Shown: piece after piece, positions 1 to 12,010 of the stretch
How the letters are laid out: each line of letters opens with the position of its first letter
Position numbering within the stretch: the first letter of the stretch is position 1
Source of the DNA: Macrotis lagotis
Taxonomy: Eukaryota > Chordata > Mammalia > Peramelemorphia > Peramelidae
DNA: 64,000 nucleotides
Reading direction: 5' to 3'
NCBI RefSeq assembly: GCF_037893015.1
Contig: NC_133662.1
Location: 209,312,840-209,376,839 of the forward strand
Notes under the pieces: generated by a model
The model's database searches: none
What the model saw: the letters and a program-made list of their open reading frames with translations, nothing else
Told to the model about the DNA's origin: nothing
Program-made: the position numbers and the translations under genes

Positions 1-709
1 AGGACCTCGGTTCCTTCAACATCATATGGGAGGGTCTAACTATTCTCCTGTCTGTGCTCTGGTCTGTGGATGACAACAAGTACACCCCTCTGCCCTGGGA
101 CTGTGAAGAGGATCCCTGCTCTATGACAGTATAGGGCCCCAGACTATGATTAGCATCTGAATATGTTCAAAACTCCAGAGTCCTGTCCCAGGGACAGAGG
201 ACAGATCTCAACAGTCTCCCTCCACTCCCTTACCTTCCATGGGCTTAGCACTCAGGCAGTAGCTGCCAGGTGGCTCCCTGCTGGGCAACTCCACAGGCCT
301 GCTTCCATTTCCTGGGATCTGGGCTGTGCTGAGGGTTATGATTGCACTGAGGGGGGCCACGCTGGCCTGGACTTCACACTCACTCTGGCAGAAGTTTCCC
401 TGCTGATCTTTCAATTCGTGCTTGGTATTCCCTGGGGTGGCAGGTCAGGAGACTGCTTCTGCTGGCAGGCTGGCACTCCCAGGGACCCCAGACATCCTGA
501 GGCAGTTCCCAGAAGGCTGAAGCTTTGATGCTGCCCCCTCCAGAGCCTTCCCAGCCCTTTACCTTAGGCTGGAGAATTGTCTTGCTAGATCTTTCTGTGG
601 GTTCTGTATCTCAAAAATTTAGTTACAGTCTTAATTTTAACATTTTTGAAATATTTTGGAGAGAGCTCCTAAGAAAGTCTGTTCTCCTGCTACCATCTTG
701 GCTCTACTA
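1..709 (-). mobile_element. L1/HAL1 5' UTR, reverse strand, cut by left window edge
   Basis: Read on the reverse strand, this GC-richer block starts near 709 with gagccaagatggtagcagg. That includes a CAAGATGG core like the YY1-type site at L1 5' ends. It then runs toward base 1 through a segment with clear similarity to the 5' UTR of the HAL1 copy at 21.9 kb: both carry a cagatcta/cagatgcta-like run, a cagtctggg motif and cccagggcagaggggtgt. The body of the element would lie left of the window, so I cannot tell whether it is a full L1 or a HAL1. The ORFs of 121 and 68 codons here are UTR open frames, not genes. Confidence 0.8.
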
Positions 710-764
710 CTCATGATTGTCTATACAGCACTTTCAAGTTTGATCAGTAAAAACATAAAAAATA

Positions 765-1060
765 TCTCATTTAACCTCATCATAATCATAGGAGAAAGTA
801 AAATCATTATCCCCATTTTACAAATGAGGAAATTGAGAAAGAGAAAGGCTAATAGACTTGCCTAGGCTCAAAGATTTAGTTAAGTATATGAGACTAGATT
901 CGATTTCAAACCTTGATGATTTCAGATATAGTACTCAATCTTCTCTGCCAACTAACTGCTTCAGGAGTATGGCATAATGGAAAGAATCTTAGATTGAATT
1001 CAAGGGGATATGATTTCATTGCCTAACTCTTACTATTCTTTTATCCCTCTTGCCTAATAA
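765..1060. repeat. Two MIR/THER-type SINE relics
   Basis: Bases about 765-950 read as a reverse-strand MIR: attatccccattttacaaatg, then gaggaaattgag, then a worn CORE and B-box segment. Bases about 966-1060 look like the forward 5' half of a second one (ggcataatggaaagaatctt). Both are heavily diverged, so they are old. Confidence 0.6.
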
Positions 1061-1074
1061 AATGACATTCTTTC

Positions 1075-1150
1075 ATTCATTCATTTATTCATGTCTTCAT
1101 TAAATGCCAATTATTCGCCATGCATTATGCAGGCATTAACTATATAAAGA
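1075..1150. repeat. (ATTC)n with flanking old interspersed repeat
   Basis: Imperfect attc/tcat units lead into ttaaatgccaattattcgcc and gcattatgcaggcattaac. This resembles the 'attcattcaacaaatatttatt' class of old mammalian repeats. The same type recurs at 63.4 kb. Confidence 0.5.
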
Positions 1151-1199
1151 TTAGCTTTGAATAATTTTCTTTGTCTTATGAAATTTAAGGTTTTTTCTT

Positions 1200-1435
1200 T
1201 ATATAAAGAGAGGGAGTGGACTAGAGCAATATAATGCTCTGTGAAATAGGTATTAGACTTGAAATCACAACTCTAGACTTAAATTTCTTTGACTTGGGAT
1301 CAAATTCTGTCCCTGTTGCTTACTTTCTTTGTGACTTCATCCATACCCTTTAACCTCATTTACTCTTTTGTAATATAAGGGAGTTAGACTAGATATCCTA
1401 TAGGTATAAATCTATATTCTTGAAAGTCTAAGACA
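1200..1435 (+). repeat. MIR/THER1-type SINE
   Basis: In order: a worn tRNA-like head (attagacttgaaatcacaac), a CORE-like segment (ttgcttactttctttgtgac), cctttaacctcatttactc, and the marsupial-type tail agttagactagatatccta. Divergence is high. Confidence 0.7.
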
Positions 1436-2640
1436 CCCCTCCAAAGACTAAATCCTATGATTATAGAAATTATACACATGGACACATGTTTTAGTCACCT
1501 TATAGTTAATGCTTTTTTATAGTGAATAATGTTATAATCATGTTCCAGTCTAATTTTAATTAATTTTAACTTGGATTCATGACATTCCCAGGATGTGCTA
1601 TAAAATTATGACTAGGAATTACCACTTTAAACATGACCATATGGCTTCATGCAATATTATGGCTCTGATTAAAACAGTTTTAATTATGGGAACATGTTTG
1701 TGCAAGTATGTCCAAAGGACATCATGTGCTCTTTCTGTGGGAGCAGAAAAAATATGCTGTATTGTTACATATCTACATCTATGCCTTCTAAGCTATGATC
1801 ATCATTAATAGCATACTCTCGAGGGCACTTAAGGGGAACCGTGCATCAGCTGTAAATGTGATATGACTGTATTTTCTTCCCAGAAAAAAATTAAAGAGTC
1901 TCAATCCATTTCCCTCTTTATAAATTATAAACTGCCACTGCCCATTGCTGAGGCTTTAACTGCTCTGAGGTGGAGCTCTTGGCTTGTATCATATTAATAA
2001 TGGTGCTGCCTGTCTGCCCTTCAGCTGAGACATTAACTTGAGGTCTCCTCGACTTGCCTCCAGTGGCTAATCAAGTGGAGTTAAAGATTTCATCATGCTG
2101 TTCTGAAAGGGGATGGGTTAACCTAAGAGGTATGACCTTTATTTTCAAAACATGTTATAACCAAGGCCATGGGTGGGTCATTGCTTCTTATCTGTGAGCT
2201 GGCAGCATAGTTTTCATAGGTTTCTTAGCCCTCAGAATCAAAATAATCACTTGTTTAAGACACTTGGGAATGTTTTAAACATGTTCATCTCAGAATCAAC
2301 TAGATTCTACTTCACAAGAATTACAGGGAGTAGACACTTCAAGTTTTGAAAGGAAGAGAAGTATCAATTATTCTCAAATTTCAAGCACATATAAAAAATT
2401 CTGAGGAATCCACAACTTTATGCCATGACCTGTAGAATTAAATGTCCGATCCTTGTGTAACTCTCACTTTTTCTTTTCTCCAGAATGGATGGCTGTTTTT
2501 TTTTTCTATTTTAAATTGCACTTACACTAAAGTAGAGGCTGATATCAATACCTGAAATCCTTGATTTACCTATTGGGAGACTTTTGGTAGTCTTCATTGT
2601 TATTCAATCTATATTTCTTTAACTTAATGAACCCAGTTCC
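1436..2640. other. No gene or repeat recognised; possible conserved non-coding block at 1815-2250
   Basis: I see no transposon signature here. The block at about 1815-2250 is less AT-rich, lacks low-complexity runs, and carries E-box-like (cagctg) and TAAT-containing motifs. That is the texture of conserved non-coding DNA, but conservation cannot be judged from one sequence. Confidence 0.3.
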
Positions 2641-3120
2641 TATGTAGTGATTATTTCTTACTAGATGAACACCAATAAGTATCCCATTTCACTAGAAATA
2701 TTCAGTAAGAAGTGATGGGAGCTTAATATTCCCAAAGTCATGGGATATTTTCAGTAGAAATGTGATTGTCTTTGGTCAGCTTAATTCAAGTCCTTCTCTA
2801 TTCTATTAGCCTCTCTAGCCACTTGTTAAGTTCATTCTAACACCATTTCCGTATTAGGACTTTCTTGATACTCTGGACAGCAGTGCCTCTCCTTTCCTAA
2901 TAAGTAACTTCATAGTAATTTCTTTACTTAGTACATACTTTGTAATCTACTTACAGTTGTACCTGCTTCTTTGCTGGAATGAATGTTAACTTCTCAAGAG
3001 TGAGAACAGTTTTAGTTTTGTCTTTGTAGCTACAGAAACTAGCTCAGTACTTAAAAATATAACAGAGATTTCATACATACTTCTTAATGGATTTGATGCA
3101 TGCTCTTTGGAGCAATGATT
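2640..3120 (+). repeat. Probable L2 LINE 3' relic
   Basis: The segment ends with the L2 3'-UTR signature in degraded form: gaatgttaacttctcaagag, gagaacagttttagttttgtc and agctcagtacttaa. This matches the general L2 pattern 'gaatgtaagctccttgagggcag...agcacagtgcctggc'. The upstream limit is uncertain. Confidence 0.55.
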
Positions 3121-3140
3121 GTTAATTCCTATTTAATTAC

Positions 3141-3153
3141 CCCCCCCCCCCCA
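3141..3153. repeat. Poly-C run
   Basis: An uninterrupted C homopolymer of about 13 bases lies in AT-rich DNA. It is prone to sequencing and length error. Confidence 0.9.
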
Positions 3154-3223
3154 GTGTGGTACTGACTAGCAATTTTTGATCTGATTGTTTCATTAGCTTC
3201 TATTTCCTTATCTATAAAATAAT

Positions 3224-4172
3224 AGCATCTGTAATTCTTTTTTCACTTTGAGTTGCTAACTTTCTCACTCGCAGCCTTTTCTTTTTTTATAAATATTTTG
3301 TTTTCCAATTGTACACAATAGTAGTTTGTACTTATTATTTTTATAAGGTTTTAAATTTTACAATTTTCCCCCACCCCTCCTTACTTCCTCCCACCCCTCC
3401 ACAGAAGGCAATCTGGTAACCTTTACATTGTTTCCATGATATGCATTAATCAAAATTGAATGTATTGAGAGAAAATAACATATCCTTGAGGAAGAAATAC
3501 AATATTTGAGATAGGAAAATTATGTAGCCCATAAGACAGCATTTTTTTAAAAAAATGAAGGTAATAATCTTTGATCTTTGTTTAAACTCCACAATTCTTT
3601 CTCCAGATACAGATGATATTCTCTGTCCCAGATACCCTAAAATTGTCCCTGATTAATGCACTGATGGAATGAGCAAGTCCAGTAAGGTTAATCATCACCC
3701 CCATGTTGCTGTTAGGGTATAAACTGTTCCTCTGGTTCTTCTCATTTTGCTCAGAATCACTTCATGCAAGTCTTTCCAGGCTTCTCTGAATTCTCAACAC
3801 TCCTGGTTTCTAATAGAACAGTAGTGTTCCATATCATACATATACATTTTTCAGCCATTCCCTAATTGATGGATATCCCCTTGATTTCCAATTCTTTGCC
3901 ACCACAAATAAGACTGTTGTGAATATTTTTGTTCAAGTGATGTTTTTACCCTTTTTCATGAACTCTTCAGGGTATAGACTCAGTAGTGGTTTTGTTGGAT
4001 CAGAGTATGCACATTTTTATTGCTCTTTGGATATAATTACAATTCGTTCTCCAGAAAAGTTGGATGAGTTCACAGCTCCACCAACAATGCATTAGTGTCC
4101 CAGATTACTTGTCCTTTCTGGCCATATTGACCAGTTTGGGTGGTGCTCTCAGAGAGAGCATCTGTAATTCTT
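3224..4172 (-). mobile_element. 5'-truncated L1 3' end with 16-bp TSDs
   Basis: Perfect direct repeats agcatctgtaattctt at 3224-3239 and 4157-4172 bound a reverse-strand L1 3' region. Inside, reading right to left, are the end of ORF2 and the 3' UTR (on the forward strand: cagccattccctaattgatgg, ccttgatttccaattctttg, tgttaggg) and an A-rich tail at 3277-3288. A further 33 bp and a second A6 run (3238-3243) lie before the TSD, which suggests a 3' transduction. The 70-codon ORF at 4064 is within this element. The target appears to be the 3' half of a MIR. Confidence 0.85.
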
Positions 4173-4544
4173 ATCTTAGAGGAAGCATGCTGAGATGGGG
4201 TCGAGCTCTAATAGAAATTGGGGAGTCTCTAAATCACATATCAAGAGCCCTTTGGGTTGAGCTACAAAAGCATTAGAAAAAATAGTACATTCAATGTATT
4301 TTTACATCTTTTGTTAACTGTTTCCCAATTACATTTTAACTTGGTTAAGGAGCACTGGGAGTGGTATAAGCCTCAAAACAAGTATAAATCACATATTTGA
4401 TACATCTATGGTCAAAGAAGAGGGTCAGTCTTAGATTCATGTTGATGTAGTTTCAAGACCTACCTCAGACAGTTAATGACTTTGTTATCTTGAGATAATT
4501 ATTTGTCCTTTCAAATCTCTCTGTCCAACATTTACAATATTCAT
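4173..4544. other. No feature recognised
   Basis: About 370 bp of AT-rich DNA follow the L1 right TSD. The start may be the rest of the interrupted MIR. Confidence 0.4.
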
Positions 4545-4696
4545 TTATTAATTTATTTATTCAAGGCAATGGGGTTAAGTAACTTGCCCAAGGTCACACA
4601 GCTAGGTTATTATTAAGTGTCTGAGGCCATATTTGAACTCAGGTACTCCTGACTACAGAGCTGGTGCTATATCTACTTCACCACCTACCTACCCCT
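4545..4696 (-). repeat. WSINE1-like tRNA-derived SINE
   Basis: The reverse-strand copy reads, on the forward strand, caaggcaatggggttaagta, the CORE element cttgcccaaggtcacacagc, the B-box complement tttgaactcaggtactcctg, and the head complement. An attta-rich stretch marks the tail. Confidence 0.85.
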
Positions 4697-5084
4697 ATGT
4701 TCAGCATTAGTAGACAGTTTTATTTTCTCATGTGAGATACCACATGAAAATAAAAATGAATAAGAAAGATATTTAATTTAGAATTTTTTGGGAAATCAGT
4801 GATATGCTTTAATCACTTTTGCAAAACTTCATATGCTATATAAATATTTATAAGTAATTATTTTCATAAGTCCATCTATATCTGAATTATAGGATTCACT
4901 TGAAGCTCTTCAAAGATGTTGCTTCATTAGACCTTTTGCTTAATGACATTAATTTCAACAAATATCTTTTGAATGTTTGTTCTTTTCAAATTACTCTGCT
5001 AGGTGATGAAGCTTGTCTAAATGTTTTTTAGCATGGACAAATGTACTTTAGCCCAAAGGACTGACAGAAAGAGAACATGGCCAA
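4697..5084. other. No feature recognised
   Basis: This is AT-rich DNA between a SINE and the HAL1 5' end. No coding or repeat signature was seen. Confidence 0.4.
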
Positions 5085-8058
5085 GCAGTGAAGTCAAAAT
5101 GGCAGAGAAAGGTCAGAGACTGACCTGAGCTTTCCAAAATTCCCATTGAAACAATTTAAAAATAAATCATCAAAACACATTCTGGAGTAACACAACTGAC
5201 AAATGGAAGGTGTGAAACAATTTTTTTACTAGCCCAAACCAACTTAGAACTTCAGTAGGAATAGTATGTCTCACCAGGGTAAGAGTAGAACATAGTCCAG
5301 TGCAGGCACTATGCCATCAAAATAGCAAAGAGCCCCCAAACCCTAACAAAAGTCAGCAGTAAAGAACATGCACCAGGCAATTATTAGTGGACCACACCCA
5401 GTACAAGTCAATAGAAGTCCTTACAAGCTGTGAGGCAACTGAACAGGCAAGTAGTTACTTCCAGAATTCTCAGAACATAGAAAGTAAAGGGGTTGGATAA
5501 CTGGAAATTACTGGAGTCAAAAGGAAATTACTGGAGTCCCTTGGTTGGCACAGGACAGTGTTACATTGCTTATAGGAGGAGGGAGGTCAGAGTCCTAGGT
5601 GACAGCCGCAGGGTAAGGAGGATCACTAATATACCAGGCTTGTGGCGCAAAATAGCGAGGACCCTGGTCACTTACAAATGAGAACTCAAGTCAAAGGGAA
5701 GTTAACACACCTCTCTTTTGAATCATACCATTTTAGCAGAATTAAAAAAATAATATAGGACCCTCAGAAATAGTGGGTGAAAATAGCTATACAATAATCT
5801 TGAAACTTGGAAGATTATCCCTTCCACCTCAGGAGCAGAGCCCAATTTTATCATGAAGTTAAAATGCATGACCCATACTAGAAAAATTATCAAACAACAA
5901 AAAAAGAACCTGATAATAGAAAATTACTTAGGTGACAGGAAAGAGTAAAACATAAATTCAGAAGAAGAGAACAAAGTTAAAGTTGCTATATCCAAAGTCT
6001 CAAAAAGATGTAAATTATTTGCAGGTCTCAAATGAATTCATAGAAGGGCTCAAAAAGGATTTTAAAAATCAAATAAGAAGGGTAGAGAAAAATTTTGGAT
6101 AAGAAATGAGTGAAGAAGAAAATCATGAGAAAGGAGCCAACAGCTTGGTAAAGGAGGTAAAGAAGTTCAATGAAGAAAGAAATTTTCTTAAAAATTAGAA
6201 GTGGTGGGGCAGCTAGATGGAGCAGTGGATAGAACACCAGTCCTGGAGTCAGGAGGATCTGAATTCAAATTTAACCTCAGACACTTAAATAATTACCTAG
6301 CTGTTTGACCTTGGGAACATCACGCAACCCCATTGTCTTTCAAAAAAATAGAAGTGGAAAATAGAAATTCAGTGAAACAGAGGACATTCATGCACTTCTG
6401 ATGAAAAGACCAGAGCTGAATAGAAATTTTAAATTTCAAATACAAGACTCAAGTGAAGTACAAAAAGATAAAGAGAAAAGAGAAATTATTAAAGACTTAA
6501 TAAGATTAAACTGTTTACATTCCTACATTGGGAAGATGATAGTTGTAACTCAAAAGAACTATATCAATAAGAGGACACAGGTGTGAGTTGAATATGGTGG
6601 GATGAAATGTAAAAAATAAATTAAATTAACGTGAGAAAGAGGAATACAATAGGAGAAAGAAAAATCAAAATAATGCAGAAAATTGGCTGCTATAAAAGAA
6701 GCCTGAATGTAATTTTACAATGGAGGGGAAGTTGTGGAAATGGTGGAATGGGAAATGTGTGACCCTTACTTTGATCAGAATTGACTCAGAGAGTATAGCA
6801 TAAACATTCAATTCAATATAGAACTCTCTTATCCAACAGTAAAGTAGGAAGGGAAAGGGATAAAAAGAGGGATGGTAGAAGGGAAAGTATATTGAGGAGG
6901 TAAAAATAAAGCACATTTGAGAATGAACAGGGTAAAAGGAGAGAAAAGATAGAATAAAGATAGGAACTAGAATGGAAAAAATGCAGTTATCAGTTATAAC
7001 TAAAAATCGTTTTAAAAATTTGTTCTGATTAACCTCATTTCACAAAGTATATAGAGAACTTAGTCAAATTTATAAAACAAATATAAGAGCAATTCCCCAA
7101 TTTATAAATGATCAAAAGATGTGAAAAGTAAATTTTCAGAAGAAGTAATTGAAGCTACCTGTAGTCATGTGAAAAATCTCTAAATACCTATTGACTTCAG
7201 AAATGCAAATTAAAACAATTCTTTCATCTATTAGATTGGCTAATAGGATAGAAGAAAAAATGACAAATGTTTGAAGGGATTTGGGGAACATGAGACACTA
7301 AAACACTGTTGGTTAAGCTGTGAACTAATTGAAACAATTTAGAGAACAATTTGAAACTATGTTTAAAGGACTATAAAATCATATAAAATCATGCATACAT
7401 ATTAACTCAGCAAAACTACTATCAGGCATGTTTCTTAAAGGTAATTTTTTTTAAAAAAGAAAGAACCTATATGTACAAAAATTTGTAAAATAGCTCTTAC
7501 TTATGGCAAAGAATTAGAAATCAAAAGGATGCCCATAAACTGGTGAATGGCTTAAGAAATTGTGTTATATAATTGTAATAAAATATTATTGCATTATAAG
7601 AAATGGCCAGCAGGATGCTCTTAGAAAAATACCTGGAAATAGCTACATGAATTGATGGAAAGTGAAATGAATAGAAGCAAGACACCATTGTATGTAATAA
7701 CAATAACATTGTAAGATAATCAACTCTGAATGACTTTGCTATTCTTAGCAAAAAATGTTCCAAGACAACTCTGAAGGACTTATGATGAAAAATGCTATTG
7801 ATTTCCAGAGAAATAACTGATGGAATCTGAATACAGATAGGGACATTATTTTTTTTTTACTTTCTTTTGCTTTTTTCCTTTTTTAAGTTTTCTAATAAAA
7901 TATGAGTTATAAGAAAATATAAGTTGCCTACTATACTTGCATAACTTAAAACAAATTGCTAATTTTCTCAATGAAGGGAGAGAATCAAGAACTCAAAAAT
8001 TTAAAAACAAATACTAAAGGTTGTTTTTATGTAATTGGAAAAAATAAAATATGAAAGA
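5085..8058 (+). mobile_element. HAL1 half-LINE, near full length, decayed
   Basis: Parts in order. A 5' UTR starts near 5085 (gtcaaaatggcagagaaagg). An ORF1 remnant follows from about 5.85 to 6.46 kb; its end encodes MKRPELNRNFKFQIQDSSEV, matching the end of ORF1 in the other copies. A purine-rich spacer occupies 6.6-6.95 kb. There is then a jump straight to the 3' end of an L1-like ORF2 (aaatgcaaattaaaacaatt) and a 3' UTR ending near 8050 in ggaaaaaataaaat. The endonuclease and most of the reverse transcriptase are absent, which is what defines HAL1. ORF1 has many stops and frameshifts. A SINE sits inside ORF1. Confidence 0.8.
6206..6348 (+). repeat. WSINE1-like SINE inside HAL1
   Basis: The head is ggggcagctagatggagcag and the B box is gaattcaaat. 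The tail is gtctttcaaaaaaa. Direct repeats tagaagtgg at 6196-6204 and 6349-6357 mark the insertion into HAL1 ORF1, so this SINE is younger than that HAL1. Confidence 0.9.
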
Positions 8059-10087
8059 AAAATTTAGAAAAATTAGATTTGGGAAAGTAGAAACTAATGA
8101 CTCCATGAAACACCAAGAAACAATTAAAGAAAATCCAAAGAAGAAGAAAAAAGATGAAAATGTGAAAAATATCTTATTGAAGGAAAAACAAACCTGAAAA
8201 ACAGATTAAGGAGAGATGATTTGGGGAGAAATAAGTATCACAATGGATAGTGGAATCAGTAGGACCTGAGTTCAAATGTGGCCTCAGGCACTTAATAATT
8301 GCTTAGCTGAGTGACCTTGGGCAAGTCATTTAATAATTTTTTAAAAAATAGTTAAGGAAAATAATTGAGAATTTTGTAACTAACTGAAAAGTCATGATAA
8401 AAAAAAAACAAGCCAAAAAACCCCCAAACAAACTAGATAGCATCTTTCAAGACAGTATCAAGGAAAACTTTTCCAATATCCTAGAACCATTGGGTAAATA
8501 GAAACTGAAAGAATTTACTGATCACCTCCTAAAAAAGAAACTAAAATGAAAATTCTCAGAAATATTAAAGTCAAATTCCAGAGCTTTCAATTCAAAGAGA
8601 AAGTATTATAAGCATTCAAATATCATGGAATCATAACCAGGATAACACACATAGAAATATGATTTGCAATTCCTTAATTTCTTATTCTTTGCCACCTAAC
8701 CAAGATCCAGTAATGCTGAAAATTACCCTTCAGGGGAAAATTGATATTCAATGAAATCATAGTCTTTTAAGCATTTATGAAAGATTGGAACTGAATGGAA
8801 AACTTGACTTTGAAATATAAGTCAAGAGAATCATAAAAAAAGAGAAATTATAAAGAATTCAGGTTAAACTATCTATATTCCTACATGGGAAGAAGATACT
8901 TATAACTCCTAAGAATTCTATCATTTTTAGGACAATTACAAGAAGTAAAGACAAAGAGTATGTGTATCAATTTGAATATGAGTGGGTAATATCTAAAAAA
9001 TAAATTTAAGGAATGAGACACAGGAATGCACTGGGATAAAGGTTGAAAGGAAGCACAAATTAGGGTTATTTTTAATTATTAAATTATATCACTTCAAAAA
9101 AGAAGAAGAGCTTTCATAGTGGAGGGAAAAATGGGGAAAGTTGGGGCAGAGCACTTGAACCTTATTCTCATTGCAATCGACTGAAAGGAATAATATAAAT
9201 ACTCACTTGGAAATCCAAATCTTATGGGAAAGTAGAAAGGGAGAGAAATGAAACAGACAGAGGAACTGATAAAATCCATGGTGATTTAGAGAAGAAAGTA
9301 TTCAGAAAAAAAATACTTTAAAGGATGTACAAAGTGAAAGCAGAGAAATAGGAGGATAAAAAGGAAGAGAAATAGGATGGAAGGAAATACATAGTAGTCA
9401 TATCTGTGAAAATAAAAAGCACAGCAAGTTTCTCTGGTAAAAGCCTCATTTCTCAAATATAGAAAAAACTGAGTCAAATTTATATAATATAATTTTTCAA
9501 TTCATAAATGATCAAAGAATATGATTAAGTAGTTTTCACAAAATAATCAGCTATCTATAGTCATTCAAAATTCTCTAAATCATTATCAAGTAGAAAAATG
9601 CAAATTAAAATGATTCTTAGGTATCATCCCATACCTTTCAGATTGACTAATGTGTCATAAAGGAAATGTCATATATTGGTGGGGATATGGGAAAATTGAG
9701 ATACTAATGCATTATCAATGGAGTTGTGAACTGATTCAAATATTCTGGAGAGAAATTTGGAACTATGTCTAAAGGACTATAAAACTGTGGATATACTGAC
9801 CCTAACCCAGCATTATCACTTCTAAGTCTATATCCCAAAGAGATTGAAAAAAAAAAAAGAAAAGGGGCCTCTAAGTACAAAAAAATGTTCATAGCAGCTC
9901 TTTTAGTGGTGGCAAAGAATTGGAAATTAAGGTTGATGACTATCAATTGGGGAATGACTGAACAAGTGATATTATATGATTGCTGTGGAATACTCTTGTG
10001 ATATAATAAACAATGAGCAGGATGCTCTCAGAGAAACCTGGAAAGACTTATGTAATTGATGTGAATTGAAATGAGCAGAAATTTCTA
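8059..10087 (+). mobile_element. Second HAL1, 5'-truncated, directly downstream
   Basis: It opens inside ORF1: the frame near 8100 reads SMKHQETIKENPKKKKKDEN, aligning with MRNQETIKKKNEKLEEN of the 21.9-kb copy. It continues through ORF1, the purine-rich spacer (9.1-9.4 kb) and the L1-like ORF2 end (caaattaaaatgattcttag). It stops near 10,080 within the 3' UTR, without a poly-A tail, so the last few hundred bases are missing. A SINE lies at 8223-8345. Confidence 0.75.
8223..8345 (+). repeat. Diverged WSINE1-like SINE
   Basis: It reads cacaatggatag, then gacctgagttcaaatgtggc, then taattgcttagctgagtgac and cttgggcaagtcatttaa. The first 20 bases are badly worn. It lies within the second HAL1. 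Confidence 0.75.
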
Positions 10088-11860
10088 TGCCTAATGCTTA
10101 CACTCATCTGGGTACTATCAGCCAGTCCCTTGAATCTCTATTCCTTTTTCACTTTAAAACTAAAATCAATTGTATTCAACTGATGAGAACATATATTGCT
10201 TCATTTCTGAAACCCAGGTGTCCCTTTGGGGCAGTACACAAATCAGATCATACTTTATCTAAGAAGAACTGGGTCTGCCAAGTAAAATGGCAGTTGAAGT
10301 TCAAAACTCTCATTGATGCTGTTCTTCCTCCTACTATGACCTGAAGTCTCTTGCATTGGAGAACCAGAATAATCTTTGATTGCATACTTTTCTTCTTGCA
10401 CTTAGCTCTTCTATGAATCTTTCACCACCAGATATCTTTAGGTCTTAAACTTATGAGAGTCAAACACATGCCTAATAAAGACTATAGCTTTTAGCATTTA
10501 CTGACAATTCTGTGAAAATCTCTTTAATCCTCATGACAACAGAAGCTTACTGAGTCAGGTGATTCTTCCATGAGTCAGGGAGTTAAACTAGATAACTTCT
10601 AAGGTCCCTTATTAGAATTTTATGAACATAAATTTGAATAAATTGACTCAATCACCTAATGTGAAGTCAAAAGCAAAAGGCAGTATCAAAGTATTTTAAA
10701 TTTATAAATAACCATTTCCTGGAAAATCATTCTTTCAAAAAGAGCAAGTGATTTGCTTTATTTGGAAAAGTACATTTATTAAAACAAAAGGATATAGACC
10801 TACAATATTAGAGAACCAAAGTTCTTAAGGAAACCTCCAGAAGATATTCCATTGTCATTAATCAATATGAATCAGAGTGTAATAAGAAAGGAGCGTGCCA
10901 TAGAATACTTCACCTCTCTTGGATTTCCATAACACTCAGGAATAGAATCTCTCCAAAGTCATTCAGACTGAAAAATTTATCCTGCCTCTTGCTTGTCACC
11001 TGAAACACCAAAGACTATAAAGCATTGTTTTCAACTTCATGGAGCAATACATTTCAGCATCATTAGACAGCAATTCCCCAAGAGTTTATTTTTAAACATT
11101 TCTCCATTCTTTATGCTACACTCTTCACCATGACTGTACATAAAGAAGGCAAAAAAGTTGTCAATTTATAGCTTGTACAGATCTAGGCTACTTCATTAAT
11201 CTCTATGATGTTTGTAACTCATGAAGATATAGATATCACTTCATAACCTTATACCAAGAAGTAAAGGGGAAACCAAATAAAGTCACAAAAGATACAGAGA
11301 TCTAAGAGGCATGAAAAGATTAAAAAAAACATTTCCACCCTTGAATCAACCCCCAGAGCAATGTGCTAGACCTAGAAACTATGACTTGAATTGAATTTTC
11401 CCTGTTTCTGACTAAGTCAAGATCCTGCTGCCACATAACATAACAATGCCTATGATCTTTAACCACAAACCTGAAATTGGGCTGGAAAATGCAAAAATTG
11501 TGATGCTCACACTTTTATGGACATTTTCCCTAGAAATAGCTGCAAATTTGATATGGAAGGACAATCTTTGTAAAGTTTGGGCTTATCATCCTCACTTGAA
11601 ATAATATCATTGAGAGTCGAGTTATTATTTCCAGTATTTCATAGTTCTTTATAGACCTATGTGAGGAGACAACTAAAAAGCAATTGGAGAGAAGTCAGAG
11701 AGAGAAAAAGTATTACATAGAGCATAAGAAAAATTATGGTGATAAAGCAATTATTTCTGATAGCATAGCATAGAGAACCAAATCCTCCCAAAACAGAATA
11801 TAACAGTAATAATAAAAATATATAGTTCTTTAAATTTTTTCAGGGAACAGTTTCACACAA
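10088..11860. other. No gene or clear repeat recognised
   Basis: An 85-codon open frame at 10,087-10,344 shows no family I recognise and spans the HAL1 border, so I do not call it a gene. At 10,575-10,620 gttaaactagataacttcta and aggtccctta resemble the 3' tail of an old MIR/L3-type repeat. The rest is AT-rich and unassigned. Confidence 0.4.
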
Positions 11861-11864
11861 TTCA

Positions 11865-12010
11865 AAGAACACAAGAAAAGATATCAGAGGAATTGGGTTC
11901 AAATAGTAACTTTTTTTTCAAATATATCCTGAATGACCTTGGGAAAGTATTTTAACTTTGCTGGGTTTTTCAACTTCTTAGACCCTTGTGTGAATTGATT
12001 GAATTATTCT
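11865..12010 (+). repeat. Old MIR-type SINE
   Basis: It reads ggaattgggttcaaatagta, then cctgaatgaccttgggaaag, then a decayed tail. The CORE similarity is clear but weak. Confidence 0.5.

Noticed and set aside
163-528. 121-codon ORF near the left edge, the longest non-repetitive-looking frame there
   Set aside because: It lies antisense within an L1/HAL1 5' UTR, which is GC-rich and so has few stops.
10087-10344. 85-codon ORF next to the second HAL1
   Set aside because: It starts at the HAL1 border, and has no recognisable domain, start context or poly-A signal.
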